Assembly: GCA_965249005.1 (NCBI GenBank)
Contig: CBDFLD010000020.1
Span: 310,001 to 374,000 of the forward strand
Reading direction: 5' to 3'
Length of the DNA stretch: 64,000 bases
Source: CBDFLD01 sp965249005
Lineage (GTDB): Bacteria > Acidobacteriota > UBA6911
In this document: positions 16,297 to 25,655 of the stretch, in pieces
Layout: each line of letters starts with the position of its first letter
Numbering within the stretch: position 1 is the first letter of the stretch
Notes under the pieces: generated by a model
The model's database searches: none
Told to the model about the DNA's origin: nothing
Seen by the model: only the letters and a program-made list of their open reading frames with translations
Program-made: the position numbers and the translations under genes

Positions 16297-17553
16297 TCAA
16301 CGGGTGTAGATACTATCGGTGCCGCTCGCGGGGTGCTCCCCACGCCGCACTGCTTTTACCGCCGCTCGTAGGTCTTGCACGAACTTCTCCGCCGTGGACT
16401 CATGAGCCGGGGTAACACGCAGCTGCAACGACAACGGGCCGCCGAACAGGTTGGGCAGCCAGCCTCGCTCTTCCATGCCGGCCGCGATTGCTCGAACATC
16501 GATCTGATCGGAGCCAAAGCTGATCACCGAGAGCAGGGGATGGCCACGTGTTTGAAGTCCTTTAATAGACCGGATTCCCGCGAGAATGGTGTCTCGCGCG
16601 CTCATGGTGGAGGCTGTCCTGTCCAAGAAACCCCGCTCTCCCAGGTAGTGGACCACCGCCCAGGCCGCGGCAATGGGGCCGCCGGAGCGAGTGCCCGACA
16701 ATCCCGGAGTCGTGTAATGGATATAGTCGTCTTGCCAGTCGAACGTATGGTGACGCGCCTCCTCGGGTCCGCGAAAGAGCACCACCGAAACACCCTTGGG
16801 TGCGTAACCATACTTGTGAAAATCCGCGGCGATGGAGCGCACGCCGGGAATCGATAGGTCGAAAGAGGGCACCGGGCGACCGAGCTTGCGAACAAACGGG
16901 GCAATGAAGCCTCCCAGGCACGCATCGACGTGTAACCAGAGATTGCGAGCGAGGGCCAGCTCGGCCAGTTGCTCGATGGGATCCATAGCCCCATGCCATA
17001 AAGATGGTGCCGAACCCACGAGCATGACCGTATCGTCGGATACGGAATCGGCAAGCGCTGCCACGTCGGCGCGGTAATCCGAACCTTCCGGCACGCGTAT
17101 GACGCGCATGCCAAGCAACGCTGCGGCCTTGTTGAATGCCGGATGCGCGGGACGCGGGCAGACGATGGAGGGCGTTTTCCCTCCCAAACCGCGCGCTCTT
17201 GCCCAGTCGCGGGCAGATCTGACGGCCAGGATGATGCTCTCCGTGCCCCCGGTGGTGACGGTTCCCGCCGTTTCGTCGTCGCCGTGAAGCAAGTCGGTCG
17301 CGAAAGCGATGAGGTCTTCCTGGAACCGCTTTACGCTGGGGTAGGCAAAGCCAGCGATCGCTTCGGTTTTCAAGAAGCCGAGATACGCCTCCTCGGCCAA
17401 CTGCCAGACCTCGTCGTCGGCGTGGAACGTGAACAGGAAGGCCCTTCTGTTCCAGTCCGGCATCTTGCGGTCGATGTCCTCGTCTCGGGCTTCCCTGAGT
17501 AGACTTTGCACGGAGCCGCGGCTGAGTCCGTCGGCAGGCATCGGCTTCTTCAT
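16297..17553 (-). CDS. PLP-dependent decarboxylase/lyase (S1P lyase-like)
   Basis: A 418-aa fold-type I PLP enzyme of the group II decarboxylase superfamily. Seen: VTTGGTESIILAVRSARDWA (cofactor phosphate region), LHVDACLGGFIAPF (Asp near the pyridine ring) and ADFHKYGYAPKGVSVVLFR with the Schiff-base Lys. The HKYGYAPKG form is that of sphingosine-1-phosphate lyases rather than DOPA or glutamate decarboxylases. It heads the operon with tryptophan 2,3-dioxygenase and kynureninase, so an aromatic amino acid or kynurenine-derived substrate is possible. Substrate is inferred only; family is firm. Confidence 0.85.
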   Translation of the reverse strand: MKKPMPADGLSRGSVQSLLREARDEDIDRKMPDWNRRAFLFTFHADDEVWQLAEEAYLGFLKTEAIAGFAYPSVKRFQEDLIAFATDLLHGDDETAGTVTTGGTESIILAVRSARDWARARGLGGKTPSIVCPRPAHPAFNKAAALLGMRVIRVPEGSDYRADVAALADSVSDDTVMLVGSAPSLWHGAMDPIEQLAELALARNLWLHVDACLGGFIAPFVRKLGRPVPSFDLSIPGVRSIAADFHKYGYAPKGVSVVLFRGPEEARHHTFDWQDDYIHYTTPGLSGTRSGGPIAAAWAVVHYLGERGFLDRTASTMSARDTILAGIRSIKGLQTRGHPLLSVISFGSDQIDVRAIAAGMEERGWLPNLFGGPLSLQLRVTPAHESTAEKFVQDLRAAVKAVRRGEHPASGTDSIYTR

Positions 17554-18035
17554 GGTAGGAATCCTCGCAATAGTAACAATCGAGGCACCGGTTGCTTCTC
17601 GAAGGCAATCATAGATCAGGAATCTCTCGAATCACATACTTTGCTGCTGCCCGGGTCTCTTGACTGCTGAACACTGATGTAGTGCAGGTCACCGATGCGT
17701 ATCTCCTGGGGATGGCGGCACACCATGAGGGTAAACTGGCCGCGCTGGATCAGCCGATCCCCTCCGATGCTGTTCGTGGAGGACGCCAGGCTCTGGAGTT
17801 GATCATCCCCTGATCCGGCAATCCGCTACGATGAGTCGAACGGTCAACGATCACGTTCATGGCAGGCAAGCTGAAACCAGCTCATGATAACTTGGCCCAG
17901 ATTGAGCGGTCGACCCGCGTATGCAGGGCGGGACCCGGCCGTCTCGTAGGTTGACATTCCTTCCGGTACCGCTAAGCTAAGATCACTCTCCTGGGACAAC
18001 CCGGGCCGGCAACCCACTGTCAGCGATAGGACGCA
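17554..18035. other. Intergenic region with a possible gene remnant
   Basis: Mostly unassigned. On the minus strand, about 17836-17635, there is an open stretch without a good start that reads LASSTNSIGGDRLIQRGQFT then LMVCRHPQEIRIGDLHYISV; it looks protein-like, but I cannot name a family. On the plus side the region holds the promoter of the hydrolase pseudogene. Confidence 0.3.
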
Positions 18036-18996
18036 ATGAAGCAACTCCTTCCCATTCTGCTGTGCTTGGCGAGCACTATTCATGCCCAACCTCGCGGCAC
18101 CAACGCACGGCAACAACCCCCGCCCCTGTCCGTAGAGGAAGTTCAAAAACGGGTCCCCCCTGATGTGAAATACATCCCCGATATCCCTTACCGGGAAGGG
18201 AACGAAGCCTGGAAGCTCGATTTGGCCATGCCGGAAACGCCGGGGGGCAAAACCCCGACCAGCGATTGTATTCGTTCATGGGGGCGGTTGGCGCCGAGGG
18301 GATAAGCGGCGCGGCAATTTCATCGGCCTGACACTGCAGTTTGCCGCCAAGGGCTATGTCTGCGTATCGGTGAACTATCGGATGTTGGATGAAGCGCCCA
18401 TCACAGCCTGCATCGAGGACGTCAAGTGTTCCGTACGCTGGTTGCGCGCACACGCCGAAACCTACAATGTGGATCCTGACCGCATCGGGGCTTATGGCAA
18501 CTCCGCCGGCGCCCACCTTGTCGCCATGCTAGGGCTCTGCCCTCCTTCGGCCGGGCTGGAAGGGGACGGCCCGTGGCAGCATCACCCGAGTATGGTGCAG
18601 GCGGTCGTCAGCAGCGCAACGCCAACCAGCTTCCTTGGGCCCATGAACGAAAGGCTCGGGCCGATCAGCAGCGACAACACGCCCGACGCGGTGGGCCGGC
18701 GCATGCCCGCGAACATTCCTTACCTGCTCCCGGAGGAGATCAGGAAAAAAATTTCACCGATCACCTACGTGCGGGCCGACGCCCCTCCTTTTCTGATGGT
18801 CCATGAAGAATCCGACGCGGTCGTCGGCGTGTGGCAAACCAGCGATTTCGTCCAAGCCCTGCAGGAGGCCGGAGCCAAAGATGTCACCTTCATGCATCTC
18901 GAGGACGGTAGCGGCCATGGGGCCTTCTTCCGTAACAGCAGCGAAACCGTTGCCGCCATGGAAGCATTCTTTCAGCGGAACCTGACCGCAAGATGA
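18036..18996 (+). pseudogene. Alpha/beta hydrolase (BD-FAE-like), frameshifted
   Basis: An exported esterase-type alpha/beta hydrolase split by one frameshift near 18250-18260. The first frame gives a signal peptide (LLPILLCLASTIHA) and PDIPYREGNEAWKLDLAMP. The second frame, readable from about 18258, gives RPAIVFVHGGGWRRGDKRRG (oxyanion motif HGGGW), GAYGNSAGAHLVAML (nucleophile Ser), HEESDAVV (Asp) and GSGHGAFF (His). All catalytic residues survive, so a single indel, real or from assembly, separates it from a complete gene of about 320 aa. Substrate unknown. Confidence 0.8.
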
Positions 18997-19006
18997 AGGA
19001 GAGCTC

Positions 19007-19189
19007 TTGCATCGCCATATCTCTGGGCTGACCGATGAGGGCATCTTGGCCGGCAGACAGGGAAGGTGGTACCTTTCCGCCGGCTTTGCTGATGCCGACA
19101 TCGATGAAGCGCTGCAGCGCATGGACCGGGCAACAGCAAGCTGTAGAGAATATCGCTTCGGCCTCCGGCTAACGCAAGGAACCTTGTAA
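19007..19189 (+). pseudogene. C-terminal remnant of a class III aminotransferase
   Basis: The 60 codons read HISGLTDEGILAGRQGRWYL then SAGFADADIDEALQRMDRA, which lines up with the C-termini of the two GSA-aminomutase-like proteins at 48950 and 50413 (LTDEGVVVCSDGRHYLSGAH and MIDEGIVFWRDGRWYFSGAL). The rest of such a gene (about 390 codons) is absent; the upstream neighbour is a different broken gene. Confidence 0.7.
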
Positions 19190-19215
19190 CGAGTCACCTT
19201 TTTCTGGAGGTTGCC

Positions 19216-20406
19216 ATGCGTATCGAATGTGCTTTCATAGCCTTCGTCTTGCTTGTGCTGCTGACCGGCTGTCAGACGTCTCAACACGCCGCTCATGAAA
19301 CCGAATCGAGAGAGCCGACCGGCGGCCAAGAGATTTATTTCCCGCCCACGGATTCAAGCTGGGAGACGATTTCACCGCAAGACGCGGGCTGGGACCCTGA
19401 ACGGCTCCAGGATGTGGTGGACTATGCGGGCGGGCAGCGATCGAGCGGTGTCGTGGTCGCCTACAGAGGACGGATCATGGCGGAGCAGTACTGGGATCTT
19501 ACCCCGGATTCCAAAACAGCTTACTCGGTCATGAGATTCGGAACCGACGCGGCCGGACACTCCATCGAAGATGTCGCCTCGATCCAAAAGAGCGTGGCGG
19601 CGGTTTTGGCGGTCATGGCGCGGGAGCGCGGTCTCCTGGATCTCGATGTGCCGGCGTCGCAGTACCTGGGTGAGGGCTGGTCGAAGGCCAAACCCCAGGA
19701 TGAAGCCGCCATCACGGTTCGCCACTTGATGGCCATGGCCAGTGGGCTCAGCGAGCAGCTCGAGTTCGAGGCACCTGCAGGAACGAAATGGAATTACAAT
19801 ACCCGAGCCTACACCCGCGTCTATGAGATCGTTTCTCACGTCGCCGGAATGGAGCTCAACGAGGCAACGCGCCAGTGGCTGACATCCCCGATCGGCATGG
19901 TTGACAGCCGGTGGGTCAACCGCCCCGTTTCCCCCGGGAGGAAAAACCCCGACAACCCAAGCGGATTTGCCACTACCGCACGGGACCTTGCGCGGCTGGG
20001 CATTCTCGTGCTGGCGGGAGGGAAGTGGAATCAGCAGCAGATCGTAAAGAAAGAATCCTTGGACGAGTTGTTTGCTGTAGCCCAGGAGATGAATCCCTCC
20101 TATCGCCTCCTCTGGGGCGCCAACGGGACGACCCAGCACATGCGTCCCCACAATCCCAAAGTCTTTGACGGACCACTTTTTCCGACCGCGCCGCCAGATC
20201 TGGTCACAGCCATGGGTTCTCTCGGACGAAAGCTCTACATCGTTCCCAGCCTGGGCTTGGTGGTCACTCGTCTGGGCGATCAGTACGCTGACAAGAGATT
20301 CGATCACAACATCTGGAACAAGCTAATGCAGGCGGCGCCAGCCGAGGCGCCCGGAGTGCGAACATCCCCACATGGAGTTGAAAATGAAGCATCGGGCGAC
20401 GAATAG
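19216..20406 (+). CDS. Serine hydrolase, beta-lactamase/class C family, lipoprotein
   Basis: A 396-aa penicillin-binding-protein-fold hydrolase. The signal peptide ends in a lipobox (VLLTGCQ), so it is probably membrane-anchored. The nucleophile motif SxxK is SIQKS at about residue 122 (VASIQKSVAAVLAVM). The second motif is YNTRAY in place of YxN. The C-terminal third contains TAMGSLGRKLYIVPSLGLVV. TGGAGG precedes the ATG. Family members include esterases, D-amino peptidases and carboxypeptidases; the substrate is not predictable. A second paralogue follows at 20481, 74 nt downstream, probably in the same operon. Confidence 0.88.
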   Translation: MRIECAFIAFVLLVLLTGCQTSQHAAHETESREPTGGQEIYFPPTDSSWETISPQDAGWDPERLQDVVDYAGGQRSSGVVVAYRGRIMAEQYWDLTPDSKTAYSVMRFGTDAAGHSIEDVASIQKSVAAVLAVMARERGLLDLDVPASQYLGEGWSKAKPQDEAAITVRHLMAMASGLSEQLEFEAPAGTKWNYNTRAYTRVYEIVSHVAGMELNEATRQWLTSPIGMVDSRWVNRPVSPGRKNPDNPSGFATTARDLARLGILVLAGGKWNQQQIVKKESLDELFAVAQEMNPSYRLLWGANGTTQHMRPHNPKVFDGPLFPTAPPDLVTAMGSLGRKLYIVPSLGLVVTRLGDQYADKRFDHNIWNKLMQAAPAEAPGVRTSPHGVENEASGDE

Positions 20407-20480
20407 CGAGGCCAGGAGCAATTTCGGCGTTGCAAGCTGCAGGCGAATCGTCCGGGTTCTAGAGATTAGGAGATCGTCCA

Positions 20481-21584
20481 ATGCGTGAATCCATTCGAAT
20501 GATTACCATATCAGCCCTTGCGGTTGTCGTGCTCGGTGTATCGAACGCTTCGGCCCAAGATATCGGTGCCAAAGCCGACGAGTACCTCACGGCTCACCTG
20601 AAATCGGATAATTTCAATGGAGCGGTGCTGATTGTACGGCGGGGGGAAACGTTACTCCGGAAAGGCTATGGTCTGGCCAACCACGAACATGACATCGCCA
20701 ACACGCCACGGACAAGATTTCGTATCGGTTCCATTACCAAACAGTTCACCGCCGCCGCGATCCTCCACCTTCAAGAACAGGGGCTGCTCCGCGTGGATGA
20801 TTCGATCCGCAAGTATTTTCCTGATTTTCCTTCATACGGGGACAAGATCAAGATCCACCACCTCCTCATACATGGCTCCGGTCTTCACGAATACGGCGGT
20901 CCCTCGCGCGAGTTCAGACAAGCGATGATGGTGCCGCGATCGTTAAAGGATATCTTGGAACGTATTATGGCTCAGCCGCCGAGTTTCGCCCCCGAAGAAA
21001 AATTCGAGTACAGCAATGCGGGTTTTTCTCTCCTGGGAATGCTACTGGAGAAGCTTTCGGGAAAGTCCTACGAAGCTTACCTTGCCGACAATTTTTTTAG
21101 TCCTTTGGGGATGAACAACTCCGGCTACGATCATAGCGAAACAATCTTGAAGGGCAGGGCATCCGGCTACTCGCGCGAGTCATCAAGACTGGAGAACGCC
21201 GCCTATCTCGATATGTCCAACCCATACGCCGCCGGGGCCTTGTATTCCACGATCGACGATCTCTACCTCTGGGATCAAGCGCTGTACACGGAGAAGATTC
21301 TAAAGAAGAGCAGTCTCGAGCTGCTCTTCCGTCCTTACATCGATGCGGGACCCCGAGGCCGTTACGCATACGGCTGGTTCGTGGATGACAGGTTTGGACA
21401 CAAGGTCATCAGTCATGGCGGCGGTATCAGCGGTTTTCGTGCCCAGTTCTTGCGCTTCGTGGACGATCGAGCTGTCATCATCCTGCTCAGCAACTTCGAG
21501 CACACCCCGATAATAAGGATCACCGCGGATCTGATCAGAATAGTACTCGGACAGAGGTATCAGCTCCCACAGAGCCAAAACTAG
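20481..21584 (+). CDS. Serine hydrolase, beta-lactamase/class C family, exported
   Basis: A 367-aa exported protein with signal peptide ending ...VSNASAQ. All three motifs of the family are clear: SITKQFTA (SxxK), YSNAGFSLLG (YxN) and HGGGISGFRAQF (HGG, third motif). Length and layout match class C beta-lactamase-related hydrolases without extra domains. It is only distantly similar to the preceding serine hydrolase. Role unknown; such proteins often act on peptides or esters in the periplasm. ATG at 20481 follows TTAGGAG. Confidence 0.9.
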   Translation: MRESIRMITISALAVVVLGVSNASAQDIGAKADEYLTAHLKSDNFNGAVLIVRRGETLLRKGYGLANHEHDIANTPRTRFRIGSITKQFTAAAILHLQEQGLLRVDDSIRKYFPDFPSYGDKIKIHHLLIHGSGLHEYGGPSREFRQAMMVPRSLKDILERIMAQPPSFAPEEKFEYSNAGFSLLGMLLEKLSGKSYEAYLADNFFSPLGMNNSGYDHSETILKGRASGYSRESSRLENAAYLDMSNPYAAGALYSTIDDLYLWDQALYTEKILKKSSLELLFRPYIDAGPRGRYAYGWFVDDRFGHKVISHGGGISGFRAQFLRFVDDRAVIILLSNFEHTPIIRITADLIRIVLGQRYQLPQSQN

Positions 21585-21631
21585 GAAATGCGGGAAGGCG
21601 TGTGAGGGCGTGTGAGAGCGTTGAGACGTCC

Positions 21632-23566
21632 CTAGTTTTTCAGGAAGCGGTCGAACCAGTCGAGCATCCGGTGGTTGCTGTCGACCAGAAACACGGGCTT
21701 CCAGCTGCCCCCTCCATGCGTCACGTCCGGATACCGGATGAGCTTGGTTTCCACGCCATGATGTTTGAGGGCGCGAAACATCTGCTCGGCTTGTTCCGGC
21801 GGCGTGCGATCGTCTCTTTCGCCCAGCACCAGCAGGGTGGGTGTCTTGGCCCGCAATACATGTTTGATCGGGGACCGGTCCCAGTAGAGCTCGGATTGCT
21901 CCCAGGGCGATGCACCCATGGCTTCCGTTAGCTCGTAGGGATTATCCCCCGTACCCCAGTAGCTCACGAGATTGGAGATGCTATTGAAAGATACCGCGGC
22001 CGCGAAGCGGTCGGTCTGGGTGATGGCCCAGTTTGCCATATACCCACCGTAGCTCCGACCATAGAGGCCCACACGCTTCGAATCAATCCAGGGGTACTTG
22101 GCCAAGACCGTCTCCACCCCTTGCATGACATCTCGATAGTCGCCTCCGCCCATGTCACCGGCGTTGGCGTCGAGGAAGCGCCCTCCGTAACCATCGCTGC
22201 CCCGATAGTTGACATAAGAGACCGCATAGCCGCGGGCGGCCAATAGCTGAACCTCCCATCGGAAGGCGTTGCCCGCTTGTACCCTGGGACCCCCGTGAAC
22301 CCAGATGACCAGCGGATACTTCCGCTCGGTTTTCCAATCCACTGGCTTCACCAGCCAGCCCTCAACATCCAGGCCACCGTCGTTGCGGAACCTGAAGCTC
22401 TCCACTTCGGGAAGATTTATTTCCTGAAGCCACTTCTCATTGATCCGCGTCAGCCGGCGATCCCCAAGGTACAAATCCCCAGGTTCGTTGAGGCTGCTCT
22501 GGATATAGGCGATCTCTCCGGTGTCCGACACGCTGAAGGAAGTCACCCGCTTGCCTGCGCCTGCCACGCGTGAAATCCTTTTGGATGCCGGGTCGAGCCT
22601 CATCAGTGGCCAGGCTCCTTGGTCCGGCACGGTAAAGAACATCCCCGCTCGAGTCCACTGGAAGGCCTGAATGCGACGGTCGAGGGATGCGGTCAGCTCG
22701 GCGGCGTCGCCGCCTCCGAACGGCATGATCCAGATATCGGGGGTATCTCGACGGTGCTGCATGTGGGTGAAGGCAATGAATCGGCCGTCCGGGGAAAACT
22801 GAGGGCTGGCGTTTCCTTCGGCGTGCGGGGAGACGCAGCGAAGGTCTCCTCCCAGAGCTGAGACGACGAAAATATCCTGATCCCGACCACCGGAGAAAAA
22901 CTTTCCGCTCCGGTCGGACGTGAACGCAATCCATTTGCCATCGGGCGACCAGGTCGGGTCTCTGTCGAAGGCGTCGCCGTCTGTGATTTGACTTGCTTTT
23001 CCGGTCTTCGCATCGACCACGAAGATATGGGAACGGATGTTCAGAAAGAAACCCGGCCCATTGAGCTCGTACATCGGCTGGTCGATCTCCACAACTCCTA
23101 GATCGGTTTTTTGCGGGGGTCCCGTGGGGACGGGGGAAAGCACAGCAAAGCGCGAGCCGTCCGGGGACCAAGCCAGATCCTGGGCACCGTGCTCGAGACG
23201 GGAGAGCTGCGTGGGCTGTTCTTTGCCGGGAGACCAGAGAAAAATCTGGGGTTTCCTTTTTTCGCCCAGGGAAATGAAGGCGAGTGTCTGACTATCCCGG
23301 GACCAGCGCGGCTGCCGTCCCCGGCCGACCGGCGTGGGGCGGGACTCGGAGGTTGGCGTCACCATGATGGCCGCAAGCCGGCGGTTTCTTTCAAGCGATG
23401 TCCGGGTCGCCACCGTTGCCAGGTACCTGCCGTCCGGGGAGATCTGAACATCGGCCAAACTCGTCCACTGCCCGATGTCCTCGGGCACCAGACCGCGCGA
23501 GGATGCGTCCGGCACGAACCAGAGGAGAAAGCATGCGCAGAAAAATCTCGGTCTCAGATAGTACAT
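21632..23566 (-). CDS. S9 family prolyl oligopeptidase-like peptidase
   Basis: A 644-aa exported peptidase. N-terminal signal peptide, then a seven-bladed TolB-like propeller with repeats such as SPDGRYLATVA, SPDGSRFAVLS and SPDGKWIAFTSDRSG, then the alpha/beta hydrolase domain: GRSYGGYMANWA (nucleophile Ser), LGERDDRTPPEQ (Asp) and DVTHGGGSW (His). This is the dipeptidyl-/acylaminoacyl-peptidase type of S9. I set the start at the second Met (23566) because GGAGG lies 8 nt upstream; the longer frame begins at 23614. Its stop codon TAG is part of the TAGGGACGTC repeat (21625-21634). Confidence 0.92.
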   Translation of the reverse strand: MYYLRPRFFCACFLLWFVPDASSRGLVPEDIGQWTSLADVQISPDGRYLATVATRTSLERNRRLAAIMVTPTSESRPTPVGRGRQPRWSRDSQTLAFISLGEKRKPQIFLWSPGKEQPTQLSRLEHGAQDLAWSPDGSRFAVLSPVPTGPPQKTDLGVVEIDQPMYELNGPGFFLNIRSHIFVVDAKTGKASQITDGDAFDRDPTWSPDGKWIAFTSDRSGKFFSGGRDQDIFVVSALGGDLRCVSPHAEGNASPQFSPDGRFIAFTHMQHRRDTPDIWIMPFGGGDAAELTASLDRRIQAFQWTRAGMFFTVPDQGAWPLMRLDPASKRISRVAGAGKRVTSFSVSDTGEIAYIQSSLNEPGDLYLGDRRLTRINEKWLQEINLPEVESFRFRNDGGLDVEGWLVKPVDWKTERKYPLVIWVHGGPRVQAGNAFRWEVQLLAARGYAVSYVNYRGSDGYGGRFLDANAGDMGGGDYRDVMQGVETVLAKYPWIDSKRVGLYGRSYGGYMANWAITQTDRFAAAVSFNSISNLVSYWGTGDNPYELTEAMGASPWEQSELYWDRSPIKHVLRAKTPTLLVLGERDDRTPPEQAEQMFRALKHHGVETKLIRYPDVTHGGGSWKPVFLVDSNHRMLDWFDRFLKN

Positions 23567-23863
23567 CGGAAACCTCCGAATGATGCTACACGGGGAGCCG
23601 AAAGCTCCTATCACAGATCCCCAGCGTGACCGCCTCGCGGCTCGGCCACAAGGGGTCTCTCAAGCCTCCTTCCCATGACGCGTGATGGGCTACACACCGG
23701 AGCGGTGACGTAACCGTTTTTGAAAAGAAGACACTCCATGAGGACACGGTAATATTGCACCTTGTCTAATCCTTAGGATCGTAAACGAGAATGTTGACGG
23801 TAGCGCGCCAACGACTATACTGCCATCCTTACCATTGTGGATCTTCTCGGAATAGAGGACAAG

Positions 23864-25654
23864 ATGCATCCCACACATCCGATGTGCAAGCCTCCGCTCC
23901 GGCCCAGGACTTTAGCTACAAGCCCATGGCTTGGCGTACTGCTTCTGATCCTGTGTGTGCCGCTGACTCGAGCGGCAGCGCAGCAGGCTCCGGGGCCTTC
24001 CGCGGACACGGCCTTCGTCAACGGTCGGATCTACACGGTCGATCAGATGCGGTCCTGGGCCGAGGCGGTCGCGATCAAGGACGGTCGTTTCATCGCCGTG
24101 GGCAGCAACGGCGAGATCGAGTCGTTCATCGACGCGACTACCAAGGTGTCTGATCTCGGCGGCAAGATGGCGATGCCCGGGATTCACGACATGCATATTC
24201 ACCCGGTGAGCGCGACCCTGAACGAGATGTGGGGTTGCAAATTCCCGTCCGACCTGTCACTGGAGGCGATCGGGCAAAAGATCAAGGAGTGCGCCGCCAC
24301 GCAGCCTCCCGGCACCTGGATCCGCGGTGGCGTCTACGGTGTGCATCTGCTCGAGTCCGAACGCAAGCCGCACAAGTCGGTTCTCGATGCCGCCGCCCCG
24401 GAGCATCCCGTCCTGCTGAGAAGCTCCGGGGGTCATAGCACCTGGGTCAATTCCCGTGCGCTCGAGACAGCGGGTATCGACAAGGACACGCCGGATCCCA
24501 AAAACGGTGAGATCGGCCGCGATCCCGGCGGGGGTGATCCGACCGGGCTGCTGTTCGAGAGCGCCGGCGCGCTGGTGATGCGCTCCATACCGGGTTACAC
24601 CTCCGAGCAGTATCGCAGTGCCATGAAGCAGCTCGCCGGGGTTCTCAACCGCGAGGGGATCACCGCGATCAAGGATGCCTCCACATCGGCTGCCGTGGCC
24701 ACGGCCTACCGCGCCGCAGACCAGGCGGGCGAGCTGACCCTGCGGGTCGCGACAAGTCTGTCGTGGCGGGCCAGTGCCGAAGGTCGTGATGCACTCCCCC
24801 GCTCAATTCGGGAACGCGACCGGTATCGCAGCAAACATGTCTACCCGGACTTCGTCAAGATCTTCGTCGACGGCTCGGCAGGTGCGCGCAAGGCAGCCTA
24901 TCTGGAGCCGTACCTGCCGGATGAGAAGCACGGAGGCTCCTACTACGGAGAGTTTGTCACGCCACCCGAGGAGTTGAAGCGATATCTCGTGCTGCTCGAC
25001 AAGCAAGGCTTGACGGTGAAGATGCACTGCGGGGGAGACGCTGCCGTTCGCGCAGCGCTCGATGCCATTGAAGCGGCGCGCGAGGCGAATGGCGACTCGG
25101 GACTGCGACACGAGGTCGGCCATGCAAATCTGGTGGCCCCTGATGACATACCCCGATTCGGTAGCTTGAACGCGGCCGCCGATCTATCGCCCATGTACTG
25201 GTATCCGAACCGAATCGTGGGACTGCTCGAAAAGACCCTGGGCAAAGAGCGGGTCCGCCGAATATGGTCCATCAAGGCGCTGGTCGATGCCGGTGCTCTC
25301 ACGGTCTACGGCTCGGACTGGCCGGCCGTGGTACCAAATGCGAATCCCTGGCGCGGGCTGGAAGCCACGGTGACGCGGCGCGATCCCGAGGGGCGAACAC
25401 CTGGACGGTTCAACCCCGAGCAGGCGGTCGATCTGGCCACCGCGATCGAGATCTTCACCCGAAACGGCGCGCATGCGATGCGCCTGGAACGATCTACAGG
25501 ATCCATTGAAGTGGGAAAACATGCCGACATGATCGTGCTGGACCGGAATCTTTTCGAGGTCCCGCCCGAGCAGATCGGAGACACACGAGTGCTGGCCACG
25601 CTGCTCGAGGGCCGTGCCGTTTACGAATCGGGCAAAGTCAGACAGGAGGAATAG
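23864..25654 (+). CDS. Amidohydrolase family protein (YtcJ-like)
   Basis: A 596-aa exported metal-dependent amidohydrolase of the amidohydrolase 3/YtcJ type. Signal peptide (WLGVLLLILCVPLTRAAA), then FVNGRIYTVD, MAMPGIHDMHIHPVS (HxH metal ligands), FVKIFVDGSAG, MHCGGDAAVRAALDAI (His), VYGSDWPAV (Asp) and the C-terminal GSIEVGKHADMIVLDRN. Length fits the family. GAGGA at 23855 supports the ATG at 23864. The SDR gene starts 1 nt after its stop, so the two are co-translated; they may process the same compound. Substrate unknown. Confidence 0.92.
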   Translation: MHPTHPMCKPPLRPRTLATSPWLGVLLLILCVPLTRAAAQQAPGPSADTAFVNGRIYTVDQMRSWAEAVAIKDGRFIAVGSNGEIESFIDATTKVSDLGGKMAMPGIHDMHIHPVSATLNEMWGCKFPSDLSLEAIGQKIKECAATQPPGTWIRGGVYGVHLLESERKPHKSVLDAAAPEHPVLLRSSGGHSTWVNSRALETAGIDKDTPDPKNGEIGRDPGGGDPTGLLFESAGALVMRSIPGYTSEQYRSAMKQLAGVLNREGITAIKDASTSAAVATAYRAADQAGELTLRVATSLSWRASAEGRDALPRSIRERDRYRSKHVYPDFVKIFVDGSAGARKAAYLEPYLPDEKHGGSYYGEFVTPPEELKRYLVLLDKQGLTVKMHCGGDAAVRAALDAIEAAREANGDSGLRHEVGHANLVAPDDIPRFGSLNAAADLSPMYWYPNRIVGLLEKTLGKERVRRIWSIKALVDAGALTVYGSDWPAVVPNANPWRGLEATVTRRDPEGRTPGRFNPEQAVDLATAIEIFTRNGAHAMRLERSTGSIEVGKHADMIVLDRNLFEVPPEQIGDTRVLATLLEGRAVYESGKVRQEE

Positions 25655-25655
25655 G

